Assembly (NCBI GenBank): GCA_021295955.1
Contig: JAGWBJ010000001.1
Span: 62,001-126,000 of the forward strand
From: Dehalococcoidia bacterium
GTDB lineage: Bacteria; Chloroflexota; Dehalococcoidia; Lucifugimonadales; JAGWBF01
Direction of reading: 5' to 3'
Length of the DNA: 64,000 nucleotides
In this document: piece after piece, positions 55,683 to 64,000 of the stretch
Position numbering within the stretch: the stretch's first letter is position 1
How the letters are laid out: each line of letters opens with the position of its first letter
The notes under the pieces: generated by a model
Databases searched by the model: none
The model's input: only the letters and a program-made list of their open reading frames with translations
What the model was told of the DNA's origin: nothing
Position numbers and translations under genes: made by a program

Positions 55683-57361
55683 CAGTACTTCCTCTCCTCG
55701 GGCGTCCACTGGGTTATCACCACGGGAAGGTGGGAAACCTTGGGCCCGTCGTCAGAGTGGGAGACCAGAACGTGCTTCAGCCAGTTCTCGTCGTCCCTCT
55801 CGGTAAAGTCGGTGCGGGAGTGGGCGCCGCGGCTGTCCTTCCGCTCCAGGCCGCTCAGCACGATGGCTTCGGCACAGTCCAACATGAACCCCAGCTCCAG
55901 GGCGAAGATCAGGTCCGTGTTGAAGACGCTACCCTTGTCCTCCACGGGCACGGAGGCGTACCGCTCCTTCAGCTTGCGGACGTCGGCCAAGGCCGCGGTC
56001 ATTCCCTCTTCGTTGCGGTATACGCCCAGGTGCCGGTCCATGGTCACGCCCATGTCCCGGCGCACCGAGGCCACCCGGTCGCCGTTGGCCGGCCGGTCCA
56101 GCACGCCGCGGAGCCTGGCCTCCTCTTCGGCGACCAGCGTCCTGATGTCCAGGTCCCGGTACTCCTTGTCCGAGGCGACTGCGGCGGCGTGGTTTCCCGC
56201 CCGGTGGCCGAAGACGATGGTGTCCAGCAGGGAGTTGGCCCCCAGCCGATTCCCGCCGTGGACGCTGACGCAGGCGCACTCGCCGGCGGCGTACAGGCCA
56301 GGCACCCTGGTGAGGCCGTCCACGTCCGTCTTGATGCCGCCCATGATGTAGTGCATGCCGGGTGTGATGGGAATCGGCTCCTTGGTTATGTCGACTCCCA
56401 CCAGGTCCAGACCGATGTCATAGATCTGGGAGAGCTTCTCCCGTATCACCTGCTCTCCCAGATGGCGGCAGTCCAGCAGCACGCACCCGTCGACGCCGTT
56501 GCCCTCGGCGATCTCGGTGGCCTCGGAGCGGGAGACCACGTCCCTTGAGGCCAGCTCCATCATACTGGGGGCGTACCTCTCCATGAACCGGTCTCCGTGG
56601 CGGTTCAGCAGGTAGGCGCCTTCACCCCTGGCGCCCTCGGTGATGAGGACGCCGCTGCCCTTGAGGGTGGTCGGATGGTACTGGACCATCTCCATGTCCA
56701 TGAGCAACGCGCCGGCGTTGTAGGCCAGGGCCATGCCGTCCCCGGTGACGATGAGGGCGTTGGTGCTCGGCTCATACGCCCTGCCCACCCCGCCCGTGGC
56801 CAGGACCACCGTCTTGGCCCGGATGACGTAGAGGCGGCCGGTCCGTATCTCCATCGCCACCACGCCGCAGCACTCGCCGTCCTCCAGGATGAGCCTGGTG
56901 ACGAACCACTCCTCGTAGCTGGCGACCTGGGACTTCATGAGCTGCTCGTGAAGCACGTGGAGCATGGCCTGGCCCGTGAAGTCGGCGACGAAGAAGGTCC
57001 GGGCCCGGCGCTGGCCCCCGAAGGACCTGGTGCCCAGCCGGCCGTCGTCGTCCCGGTTGAAGATCACCCCCATGTGCTCCATGGAGATGAGCTCCTCGCC
57101 GGCGACCTTGCACATCAGCTCGATGGCGTCTTGGTCCCCCAGGTAGTCGCTGCCTTTGACCGTGTCGAAGGCGTGCTCTTCCCAGCTATCGCCCCGGTCC
57201 ACCAGGGCGGCATTGATGCCCCCCTGGGCGGCGTTGGAGTGGCTTCTCACCGGGTACACCTTGGATATGATCCCGACGTCGGCGCCCGACTGGGCGGCGG
57301 CCAGGGCGGCCCTCATGCCGGCCAGGCCCGCGCCAATCACCAGTACGTCGTGTTCAAGCAT
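55682..57361 (-). CDS. sdhA: Succinate dehydrogenase/fumarate reductase flavoprotein subunit
   Basis: A 559-residue flavoprotein. [14 protein letters not shown] binds [18 protein letters not shown] contains the His that carries covalent FAD, and [10 protein letters not shown] and [14 protein letters not shown] are family motifs. ATG 57361 has AAGGAG before it. The first 35 bp of the gene with its ribosome-binding site are duplicated upstream (49-bp tandem repeat); the upstream copy is out of frame and stops after 18 codons. It should oxidise succinate to fumarate with SdhB and the HdrB-like subunit. Confidence 0.96.
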   Translation of the reverse strand: MLEHDVLVIGAGLAGMRAALAAAQSGADVGIISKVYPVRSHSNAAQGGINAALVDRGDSWEEHAFDTVKGSDYLGDQDAIELMCKVAGEELISMEHMGVIFNRDDDGRLGTRSFGGQRRARTFFVADFTGQAMLHVLHEQLMKSQVASYEEWFVTRLILEDGECCGVVAMEIRTGRLYVIRAKTVVLATGGVGRAYEPSTNALIVTGDGMALAYNAGALLMDMEMVQYHPTTLKGSGVLITEGARGEGAYLLNRHGDRFMERYAPSMMELASRDVVSRSEATEIAEGNGVDGCVLLDCRHLGEQVIREKLSQIYDIGLDLVGVDITKEPIPITPGMHYIMGGIKTDVDGLTRVPGLYAAGECACVSVHGGNRLGANSLLDTIVFGHRAGNHAAAVASDKEYRDLDIRTLVAEEEARLRGVLDRPANGDRVASVRRDMGVTMDRHLGVYRNEEGMTAALADVRKLKERYASVPVEDKGSVFNTDLIFALELGFMLDCAEAIVLSGLERKDSRGAHSRTDFTERDDENWLKHVLVSHSDDGPKVSHLPVVITQWTPEERKY

Positions 57362-57422
57362 GGGCGTCTCCTTGGCCCGCGCCAATCGCCAGTACGTCGT
57401 GTTCAGGCATGGGCGTCTCCTT
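57325..57422. repeat. 49-bp tandem duplication of the sdhA start region
   Basis: Units 57325-57373 and 57374-57422 differ at only two positions. Each contains AAGGAGACGCCC followed by ATG. The upstream ATG (57410) opens an 18-codon frame that ends at a TGA overlapping the true start (ATGCTTGA). Confidence 0.95.
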
Positions 57423-57433
57423 GAATAAAGAGG

Positions 57434-57976
57434 CTACTGGGGGTTCAGGACCAGCAGGAGCGACGCGATGCTCTTGGCGTCCCTGATCTCGCCGCGGCGT
57501 ATCAGGTCGGGCGCGCCGCTCAAGGGCACCCTTACCACCTCGATGTTCTCATCCTCGTCCTGGCTAGGGGCTCCCGGCCGGAGGCCCCTGGCCACGTAGG
57601 CGTGCATCAGCTCGGTGCAGAAACCGGGAGTCGTCCAGAAGCTGGACAGATGCACCAGCTCCCCAGCCACGTATCCGGTCTCCTCCCGGAGCTCCCGGTG
57701 GGCCGCATCTTGCGGGCTCTCCCCGGGGTCCATCCCCCCCGCGGGGACCTCCAGAAGGAGCTCTTCCACGGGCTTCCGGTACTGGCGCACCATCACCACG
57801 TTGCCGTCATCATCCAGGGGGACGACGCACACGCAGGGGACGTGCTCGACTATCTCCCTGGTGCCCAGCTTCCCCTCGGGCAGGCTGACGGTATCGACGC
57901 GGAGGTTCACGATCTTGCCTTCGTAAGCAACCCGGCTGTCAACGGACGGCTCGTCTTGTGGAGAGGAGTTGGGCAA
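57434..57976 (-). CDS. Nudix hydrolase, ADP-ribose pyrophosphatase-like
   Basis: This 180-residue Nudix protein has the ADP-ribose pyrophosphatase order: VAYEGKIVNLRVDTVSLPEG, then MVRQYRKPVEELLLEVPAGG, and the box GGMDPGESPQDAAHRELREE. SFWTTPGFCTELMHAYVARG is also typical. I start at TTG 57976, the only start that keeps the N-terminal strand; it is 2 bp after the nadK stop and lacks its own clear ribosome-binding site. It is likely made by coupling with nadK, a functional link through NAD metabolism. Confidence 0.85.
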   Translation of the reverse strand: MPNSSPQDEPSVDSRVAYEGKIVNLRVDTVSLPEGKLGTREIVEHVPCVCVVPLDDDGNVVMVRQYRKPVEELLLEVPAGGMDPGESPQDAAHRELREETGYVAGELVHLSSFWTTPGFCTELMHAYVARGLRPGAPSQDEDENIEVVRVPLSGAPDLIRRGEIRDAKSIASLLLVLNPQ

Positions 57977-57978
57977 GG

Positions 57979-58845
57979 CTAGTACTGTATGGCCCTCGTG
58001 CTGCTCTGTCCCCCGCCGAACCCCAAGCGCCTCGTGAGGGTCTCGTAGTAGTGGGTGGCCGGATAGGCCCGAAGGAACAGCGCCTTCAGGTGGCTCTGCC
58101 GCACCTGCACGCCGTCTCCCGCCAGAAGCTCGGCGTCCTGGAACCCGTCCACACTGAGCATGGCCTGGTGGTCCGTCTCCACTACCAGCTTCACCACCGA
58201 GGAGCCTGGCAGCACCAGCGCCGGGGCCATCCCCACGTGAGGCGCCACGGACTTGAGTATGATGTCGGTGGCCTGGGGCGCCAGGATCGGTCCGCCAACG
58301 GCCAGGTTGTACCCCGTACTGCCCGTGGCGGTGGACACGATGACGGCGTCGGCCCGGAAGTCCGTCAGATGGGCCCCGTCTATGGCCGTGCGCACCTGCA
58401 CGACCCGGGAGGTGGCCCCCCTGCCCACGACGGCATCGTTCAGGGCATGGTACACCCCGTTGGAAGCGCCAGCCTCGTCCGTGCCTCTCACCCGTGCGAC
58501 TTCGACCCTCAGCATGGACCGTCCTTCGACCCTTGCCGTCCCCTCCAGATAATGGGGTACCGAGTCCAGCGCCTCGTCGGCCTCCAGCTCCGTCATGAAC
58601 CCCAAGCGCCCCATGTTGACGCCGAGAATGGGTATTCCGTTGGGCGCCGTGACGGTGGCGGCGCGGATGATGGTCCCGTCGCCGCCCACCGTGACGACCA
58701 AGTCCGTGTCCCGGGCGACGGACATGTCGGGGCTCACGTCGGAGGTCGAGCACACCCACGCCCTGTCCTGGAGGTCCAGCCGTTCGATCAGGGCTGATGC
58801 CATCTCGAGGGCCTCCGCCTGACCGCACTTGTAGATAAACCCTAT
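57979..58845 (-). CDS. nadK: NAD kinase
   Basis: NadK makes NADP from NAD. The motif GGDGT, then ILGVNMGRLGFMTEL, NDAVV and STATGSTGYNLAVGGPIL are complete. The start is unusual. ATG 58803 cuts off the first strand and half of a helix (IGFIYKCGQAEALEMASAL), which continue in frame upstream. Before that helix there is no ATG, GTG or TTG, only an ATA at 58845 preceded by AGGTAAG, and a TGA stop 11 codons above. I list the gene from ATA 58845 (288 residues); from ATG it is 274. Confidence 0.88.
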   Translation of the reverse strand: MGFIYKCGQAEALEMASALIERLDLQDRAWVCSTSDVSPDMSVARDTDLVVTVGGDGTIIRAATVTAPNGIPILGVNMGRLGFMTELEADEALDSVPHYLEGTARVEGRSMLRVEVARVRGTDEAGASNGVYHALNDAVVGRGATSRVVQVRTAIDGAHLTDFRADAVIVSTATGSTGYNLAVGGPILAPQATDIILKSVAPHVGMAPALVLPGSSVVKLVVETDHQAMLSVDGFQDAELLAGDGVQVRQSHLKALFLRAYPATHYYETLTRRLGFGGGQSSTRAIQY

Positions 58846-58951
58846 CTTACCTGTGGATTTCGACGTCGCCCCGCCCCTTCAGACCTCGATCGTCGGCGCC
58901 GCGTTCGCCGTGGATGGGCCCTGGAATGCGCCCCGGCGGCAGGCCACCGGC

Positions 58952-58980
58952 AGTCTAGCATCGCTACGAACGGGTGTCAA
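58952..58980 (-). promoter_or_regulatory. Sigma70-type promoter for nadK-Nudix-sdhABE
   Basis: TTGACA (58980-58975), 17 bp, TAGACT (58957-58952). Plus-one near 58945 leaves about 100 nt before ATA 58845. The genes nadK, Nudix, sdhA, sdhB and sdhE follow on the same strand without another clear promoter. Confidence 0.8.
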
Positions 58981-59027
58981 CAAAACCGTGCGTCGCGAAG
59001 AGGGCATCCCCGGGAGGGTTGCCGCGC

Positions 59028-60536
59028 CTATACCAGGTTGCCCACGGCGATCTCGGCCAGCCGGAGCAGGGGACCGGGGACGATCCCCACGAACAGCACC
59101 GCCAGCACCGATAGCCCCAGGGCCAGTCGGAAGGGGTAGGAGGACGGGAGCCGCTCTTCCGAGGCGGGGGGATCCAGGTACATGACCCGCACGACCCGCA
59201 GGTAGTAGTAGGCCGATACGACACTGTTGACCACTCCGACGATGGCGAGCCACGCGAGGTCGCTGTTTACCGCGGCGGTGAAGATGTACAGCTTGGAGAT
59301 GAAGATGCCCGTGGGCGGCACCCCCACCAGGGCCACCAACGCCAGGGCCAGGGCGAAGGCCACGTAGGGGGCCCGCCGGGCCATCCCCGCGAATTCGCCT
59401 ATCTGCTCGCTGCCGGTCTTGTTGGAGATGGCGATGATGGCGAAGAAGGCGGCCAGGTTGGTCGCCGCATAGGCGCCCAGGTAGAAGAGGACGCTGCTTG
59501 GCCCCAGGATGCTGTCCCCCGGGTCGCCAGAAGTCCGGGACGCCACGGCGGCCAGGCCCACCAGCAGGTAGCCGGCGTGGGCGATGGTGCTGTACCCCAG
59601 CAGGCGCTTTATGTTGGTCTGGGCCACCGCCACCAGGTTGCCGACGGTCATGGAGGCTGCGGCCAGGGCGGCGAACAGGATACCCCAGTCCACCTCGAAG
59701 GCCCCGAAGCTCGTGTAGAAGACCCGCAGCAGCACGGCGAACCCCGCCGCCTTGCTGGCCACCGAGAGGTAGGCCGTCACCGGGGTCGGGGCCCCTTCGT
59801 ACACGTCGGGCACCCACATCTGGAAGGGGACCGCGGAGATCTTGAAGCCGAAGCCCGCTATCATGAGGACTATGCCGACCAGCATGGCGTAGCTGCCGAA
59901 GGGCGTGCCGCCGGACGCGGCCCCGGAGAGGGCCTCGCCGATGTCGGACAGGTACGTGCTGCCCGTGAAGCCGAACACGAGGGCCATCCCGTACAGCAGC
60001 AGCCCGGAGCTTACGGCGCTGAGGACCAGGAACTTGATTCCTGCCTCGCTGGACCGGGCGGTCATCAGGAAGGCCGCCAGGGCCGCCAGCGGCAGCGCCG
60101 TGAGCTCCAGGGAGATGTATATGGTTATCAGCTCTCCCGCAGCCGCCAGCAGCATCATCCCCGTGGCGGACATGAGAATGAGCCCGTAATACTCTCCCTG
60201 GTAGCGGGACATCTTTCCGACGTAGTCCGTCGACGCCAGCACGATCAGGGCCACCACCCCTATGACCAGGAACTTGAAGAAGAGGGCGAACTGGTCCACG
60301 GTCAAGGCTGCCCTGGACTCGGCGAGGTTGAAGATACCCGCGAGCTGGCCGCCCGGTTCCTGGCTCACGTCCACCCATAACCAGATGCTCAGCCCCAGGG
60401 GGATGAGGAGACCCAACACCGAGGCCAGGGCCAAGAAGCCCTTGCGGCTCACCACCAGGTCCAGGAGGATGACGAAGGTCGCCACGCCGACCATGGCCAC
60501 CTCGGGAGAGAGGAGCCGCAGGTCCTCCCAGGTCAT
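59028..60536 (-). CDS. nuoN: NADH-quinone oxidoreductase subunit N
   Basis: NuoN is an antiporter-like membrane subunit of complex I. The 502 residues contain about 14 hydrophobic segments and family segments LELTALPLAALAAFL, GFGFKISAVPFQMWVPDVYE and LLGYSTIAHAGYLLVGLA, with the conserved Glu and Lys of the proton path. It overlaps nuoM by four bases and is the last nuo gene. Confidence 0.97.
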   Translation of the reverse strand: MTWEDLRLLSPEVAMVGVATFVILLDLVVSRKGFLALASVLGLLIPLGLSIWLWVDVSQEPGGQLAGIFNLAESRAALTVDQFALFFKFLVIGVVALIVLASTDYVGKMSRYQGEYYGLILMSATGMMLLAAAGELITIYISLELTALPLAALAAFLMTARSSEAGIKFLVLSAVSSGLLLYGMALVFGFTGSTYLSDIGEALSGAASGGTPFGSYAMLVGIVLMIAGFGFKISAVPFQMWVPDVYEGAPTPVTAYLSVASKAAGFAVLLRVFYTSFGAFEVDWGILFAALAAASMTVGNLVAVAQTNIKRLLGYSTIAHAGYLLVGLAAVASRTSGDPGDSILGPSSVLFYLGAYAATNLAAFFAIIAISNKTGSEQIGEFAGMARRAPYVAFALALALVALVGVPPTGIFISKLYIFTAAVNSDLAWLAIVGVVNSVVSAYYYLRVVRVMYLDPPASEERLPSSYPFRLALGLSVLAVLFVGIVPGPLLRLAEIAVGNLV

Positions 60537-62077
60537 CGGACCGCCTCCAACCCTTGCACCGCCTGTAGAATGGGCTCGACGCCGGCGTCAAACACGTCGG
60601 CGATGAAGGCCGGGTAGAACCCCACCACCACGATGCTGACCACCAGCACGCCCAGGGGTATGGCCTCCACCAGCGCCGCGTCGCCGATGGAGGAGAAGCG
60701 CTCCCGGGGCGGTCCGAACATGACCCGCTCGATCATCCACAGTATGTACCCGGCGGCCAGCACGATGCCGCACACCGCCAGCACCGTGGGCCACGGGAAG
60801 GCCTCGAAGGAGCCCAGGAACACCAGCACCTCGGCCACGAAGCCGCTGAGCCCGGGCAGTCCCAGCGACGCAAGACCCGCTATCAGGAAGACCGTGGCTA
60901 TGACAGGCATCCGGCCCGCGAGACCTCCCAGGTCCGGTATGTACCGCGTGTGGGCCTTGTCGTACACCAGCCCGACCAGGAGGAACAGGAGACCGGTGAT
61001 GGTGCCGTGGGCGAACATCTGCATGTTGGCCCCGGACAGGGCCACGCTGGAAGCCGAACCCCCGCCCACGGCCACCGCCACGCCCAGCATGACGAGCCCC
61101 ATGTGGCTCACGCTGCTGTAGGCGATGAGCCGCTTCAGGTCCGTCTGGCGGATGGTGACCGCCGCGCCGTACAGCACGCTTACCACCGCCAGCACCACCA
61201 GGACCCACGAGAAGGCCTCCGCCCCGTCCAGGTCGGGAAACATGCCCACCGAGACGCGGACCAGCCCGTATCCGCCCATCTTCAGGAGCACCCCCGCCAG
61301 CATCACGCTCACCGCCGTCGGGGCGTCTGTGTGTGCGTCGGGCAGCCACGTGTGGACGGGCCACACCGGAAGCTTGATGGCGAAGGCGGCCACGAAGAAC
61401 CAGAAGATGACGCCGATGGGGATGACGGTGCGGGCCGCGTCGATGCCGTTCTCCGACAGGTAGACCATGTCGAAGGTGCCGTCGATGGGCGTCGCGTACA
61501 CGGCGACGATGGCCACCAGCATGAAGGCGCTTCCCAGGATCGTGAAGATCAGGAACTTCATGGCCGAGTACTCTTTACGGCCTGTCCCCCAGATGGAGAT
61601 CAACAGGTACATGGGCAGGAGCTCCAGCTCCCAGAACAGGAAGAAGAGCAGGAAGTCCAGTGAGACGAACACCCCCAGGACCGCCGTTTGCAGCACCAGG
61701 AGCCAGATGAAGTACTCCCGCACCCGCAGCTTGACATGCCAGGACGCCAGCACGGCGCAGAAGCCCAACAGCCCGGTCAGCAGCACCATCGGTGCGCTGA
61801 GGCCGTCCACACCCAGGTGGTAACTGGCCGAGAACGTCTCGTTGTTGAAGATGGTACCGACGCCTATCCAGTCAAACCGGTCGACGAGCTGGAACCGGTC
61901 GGCCCCCTCACCTTTGTCAAACAGGGAGAAGACGGTCACGGCCAGGGCCAGCTCCACCAGCGCCACGGCGACGGCAAAGGCGCGCACCAGCACGTCGCTC
62001 CGCAACGCGGCGGCGATGACCAGCGCCCCCAGCAGGGGGACGAACACGGTGGCCGTCAGAAGCCCGTTGAACTCCAT
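60533..62077 (-). CDS. nuoM: NADH-quinone oxidoreductase subunit M
   Basis: NuoM is an antiporter-like subunit of complex I: 514 residues, about 14 membrane segments. LFWELELLPMYLLISIWG carries the conserved Glu, AFAIKLPVWPVHTWLPDAHT the Lys, and LKRLIAYSSVSHMGLVMLG the discontinuous-helix region. It lies 47 bp after nuoL and overlaps nuoN. Confidence 0.97.
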   Translation of the reverse strand: MEFNGLLTATVFVPLLGALVIAAALRSDVLVRAFAVAVALVELALAVTVFSLFDKGEGADRFQLVDRFDWIGVGTIFNNETFSASYHLGVDGLSAPMVLLTGLLGFCAVLASWHVKLRVREYFIWLLVLQTAVLGVFVSLDFLLFFLFWELELLPMYLLISIWGTGRKEYSAMKFLIFTILGSAFMLVAIVAVYATPIDGTFDMVYLSENGIDAARTVIPIGVIFWFFVAAFAIKLPVWPVHTWLPDAHTDAPTAVSVMLAGVLLKMGGYGLVRVSVGMFPDLDGAEAFSWVLVVLAVVSVLYGAAVTIRQTDLKRLIAYSSVSHMGLVMLGVAVAVGGGSASSVALSGANMQMFAHGTITGLLFLLVGLVYDKAHTRYIPDLGGLAGRMPVIATVFLIAGLASLGLPGLSGFVAEVLVFLGSFEAFPWPTVLAVCGIVLAAGYILWMIERVMFGPPRERFSSIGDAALVEAIPLGVLVVSIVVVGFYPAFIADVFDAGVEPILQAVQGLEAVR

Positions 62078-62124
62078 TACGCTAGGCGCTCATACGCCGG
62101 CCGGTGCCGACCGCGCAACGCTCC

Positions 62125-64000
62125 TTACCCCCAAATCAGAAATGCTCCTACTATCGCCGCCACTCCTACGGTGGTGACCACGGCGTAACCCTGGACCTGC
62201 CCCGCCTGGACCAGGCTGATGGCCCGGCCTATGTTACGCGAGAACCAGCCGGTGAACTCCGCCACGTTGTCCACGATCCACCGGTCGAACCAGTCCAGGG
62301 TACCGGCGATGACCCTGTAGAACAGCCGGTACGCGACCTGTCCCTCGAATAGGTGGTCCATGTAGTACCGCTCCGTAAGCAGCCGCTGCGCCGCCTTGAA
62401 GGGCCAGCCCAGCCCGTCCAGAGACACCCTGGGCCACACGTACAACAGCGTGGCCACCCCGATGCCCCCGGCCGCGACCAACACCGAGACGGAGGCCAGT
62501 GGGAAGCTGAACTTCTCCAACGCCACCGCTGCGCCCCCGGGCCCAACGATGAAGTCGTTGAACCAGTGGGGAGCGACCCCCAGGAACCCCTCCTTGAACC
62601 CCAGCGGGTTCACCAGATAGCCGGATACCACGGCGGCCAGGGCCAGGACCAGCATGGGCCCGACCATGGAGGGCGGGGACTCGGCCAGGTGCACGTCGTG
62701 GGACCCCGCCGCGGGAGCGCCCTCACCCTGCTCCTGGAACTCCTTCTCCGCGCCGCCCCTGAACTGCCCGTGGAAGGTCATGTAAATCATCCGGAAGGCG
62801 TACACGGCCGTCAAGAACACGGCGACTATCAGCAGCCAGAACACCACGGCGTCCACCGTCCCATGACCCCGCCAAGCGTGCAGCAGTATCTCGTCCTTGC
62901 TCCAGAAGCCCGACAGCGGGAATATGCCCGCCAGGCTCAGGGCCCCTATCAGGGTCGCTGCGTAGGTCCAGGGCATTACACGCCTCAGACCGCCCATGTA
63001 CCGCATGTCGAAGGTGCCGGCCGCGTGGTTTACGCTCCCGGCTCCCATGAACAGCAAGCACTTGAAGAAGGCGTGGTTGAACAGGTGGAATATGGCCGCG
63101 CCAAAGGCCCCCACGCCCAGGGCCGCCATCATGTACCCGAGCTGGCTCACGGTGGAGTAGGCCATGACCCGCTTGATGTCGTTGGACGCCAACCCCATGG
63201 TGGCCGAGAAGATGGCCGTGAACGCGCCCACGACGGCCACCGCGCTCATCGCGTCCTGGGAGGCCTCGAACACGGGGAAGAACCGGGCCACCAGGAACAC
63301 CCCCGCGGCGACCATCGTCGCGGCGTGTATGAGGGAGCTCACGGGGGTCGGGCCCTCCATGGCGTCGGGAAGCCAGACGTGCAGCGGGAACTGGGCCGAC
63401 TTCCCCGCCGCCCCGGCGAAGATGCCCACCGCCAGCCACGTAACGGCCATGCTGCCCAGGAGGCCCATCCCGATGCCCTCGTGGATGTCGGCGATCTCCA
63501 GAGGGTTCAACCCGGCGTCGTTGAAGGTCGACCCGTTGAAGAACAGGTACAGGATCGCCAGGAGGAAGCCCACGTCCCCGATCCGCGTCACCAGGAACGC
63601 CTTCTTGGCGGCGGCCGCGGCGGAGGGGCGGTTGTACCAGAACCCGATGAGCAGGTAGGAGCACACTCCCACCAGCTCCCAGAAGACGTAGAGCTGCACG
63701 ATGTTGCTGGACAACACCAGGCCCACCATGGACGCGGTGAAGAGGCACATCAGGGCAAAGTAGCGGGGGTACCCCGGGTCGCCCTTCATGTAGCCCATGG
63801 AGTAGACCTGGACCATGAGGCTGACGCCCGTTACCACCACCAGCATCACCGCCGTGAGGTGGTCCACCATCAGGCCTACGCGTATCTCCAGCGCCCCGAC
63901 GGTGAGCCACGGGTGGGAGGCGAACTCCAGGTCCGCCCGCCCCTCGATGGCCGAGTACAGCAGCCACGACGACAGGCCAAGGGACCCGGCGATGGCCAGG
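62125..64000 (-). CDS. nuoL: NADH-quinone oxidoreductase subunit L (partial)
   Basis: NuoL is the distal proton-pumping subunit of complex I with the long lateral helix. The frame is open to the right edge (625 residues present); the true start lies outside. LYVFWELVGVCSYLLIGFWY, FPLHVWLPDAMEGPTPVSSL and DIKRVMAYSTVSQLGYMMAA are intact. A start at ATG 63870 would delete the first helices, and the reading LAIAGSLGLSSWLLYSAIEG continues in frame above it. Confidence 0.96.
   Translation of the reverse strand, partial: LAIAGSLGLSSWLLYSAIEGRADLEFASHPWLTVGALEIRVGLMVDHLTAVMLVVVTGVSLMVQVYSMGYMKGDPGYPRYFALMCLFTASMVGLVLSSNIVQLYVFWELVGVCSYLLIGFWYNRPSAAAAAKKAFLVTRIGDVGFLLAILYLFFNGSTFNDAGLNPLEIADIHEGIGMGLLGSMAVTWLAVGIFAGAAGKSAQFPLHVWLPDAMEGPTPVSSLIHAATMVAAGVFLVARFFPVFEASQDAMSAVAVVGAFTAIFSATMGLASNDIKRVMAYSTVSQLGYMMAALGVGAFGAAIFHLFNHAFFKCLLFMGAGSVNHAAGTFDMRYMGGLRRVMPWTYAATLIGALSLAGIFPLSGFWSKDEILLHAWRGHGTVDAVVFWLLIVAVFLTAVYAFRMIYMTFHGQFRGGAEKEFQEQGEGAPAAGSHDVHLAESPPSMVGPMLVLALAAVVSGYLVNPLGFKEGFLGVAPHWFNDFIVGPGGAAVALEKFSFPLASVSVLVAAGGIGVATLLYVWPRVSLDGLGWPFKAAQRLLTERYYMDHLFEGQVAYRLFYRVIAGTLDWFDRWIVDNVAEFTGWFSRNIGRAISLVQAGQVQGYAVVTTVGVAAIVGAFLIWG

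Overview
The window is high-GC, gene-dense bacterial chromosome with no rRNA, tRNA, phage or insertion sequence that I can recognise. The gene content suggests a Chloroflexota bacterium, most likely of the Dehalococcoidia/SAR202 type. This is an inference: the window combines a CoxMSL-type molybdenum hydroxylase, an LLM flavin oxidoreductase, SDR, MDR and amidase genes, a soluble (type E-like) succinate dehydrogenase and an aerobic-type complex I, and no marker gene was searched. Clear sigma70-type promoters (TTGACA-like, 17-bp spacer, TATAAT-like) can be read in many spacers.

Layout. 1-2027 (minus): three-subunit molybdenum hydroxylase (FAD, 2Fe-2S and the start of the Mo subunit) with its own promoter and a palindrome at the start site. 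2135-6408 (plus): LLM oxidoreductase, SDR, O-methyltransferase and a serine hydrolase. 6419-7243 (minus): a SirB1-type protein. 7331-28411 (minus): 37 consecutive genes forming one fused str-S10-spc-alpha cluster plus truA-rplM-rpsI: rpsL, rpsG, fusA, rpsJ, rplC, rplD, rplW, rplB, rpsS, rplV, rpsC, rplP, rpmC, rpsQ, rplN, rplX, rplE, rpsN, rpsH, rplF, rplR, rpsE, rpmD, rplO, secY, adk, map, infA, rpmJ, rpsM, rpsK, rpsD, rpoA, rplQ, truA, rplM, rpsI. There is no tuf. A consensus promoter lies upstream of rpsL, and most genes overlap or are a few bases apart.

28664-45703: a small unknown protein, then a minus-strand set (rimI, coaE, a NorQ/CbbQ-type AAA+ ATPase, a Nudix hydrolase and a NorD-type VWA protein), followed by mixed catabolic genes: NIPSNAP, FAHD hydrolase, MDR oxidoreductase, amidase with a small upstream partner, lipoprotein cyclophilin, a membrane protein, an amidohydrolase, two zinc-ribbon proteins around a D-2-hydroxyacid dehydrogenase, and a FIST sensor next to a signal-less Leu-binding-type protein. 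45954-53781 (plus): a DUF255 thioredoxin protein, isocitrate and malate dehydrogenases, a maleate-isomerase-like protein, a class III aminotransferase and a membrane-anchored sulfite-oxidase-type protein. 53786-64000 (minus): nadK, an ADP-ribose-type Nudix and sdhA-sdhB-sdhE in one run, preceded by nuoL-nuoM-nuoN. The right half therefore holds central oxidative metabolism: TCA dehydrogenases, succinate oxidation and NADH oxidation.

The unusual signals are: (1) long low-complexity extensions on RpoA, S17, S3, L30 and L5; (2) at least eight short tandem duplications (11-49 bp units), all at gene ends or spacers, three of them copying a ribosome-binding region; (3) two genes (LLM oxidoreductase and nadK) whose family-like N-terminus begins at an in-frame ATA codon preceded by a Shine-Dalgarno-like sequence; (4) a NorQ/NorD-type chaperone pair with no recognisable client; (5) an apparently leaderless GTG start for a lipoprotein cyclophilin; and (6) a maleate-isomerase-like enzyme in which one of the two catalytic cysteine positions is glycine.
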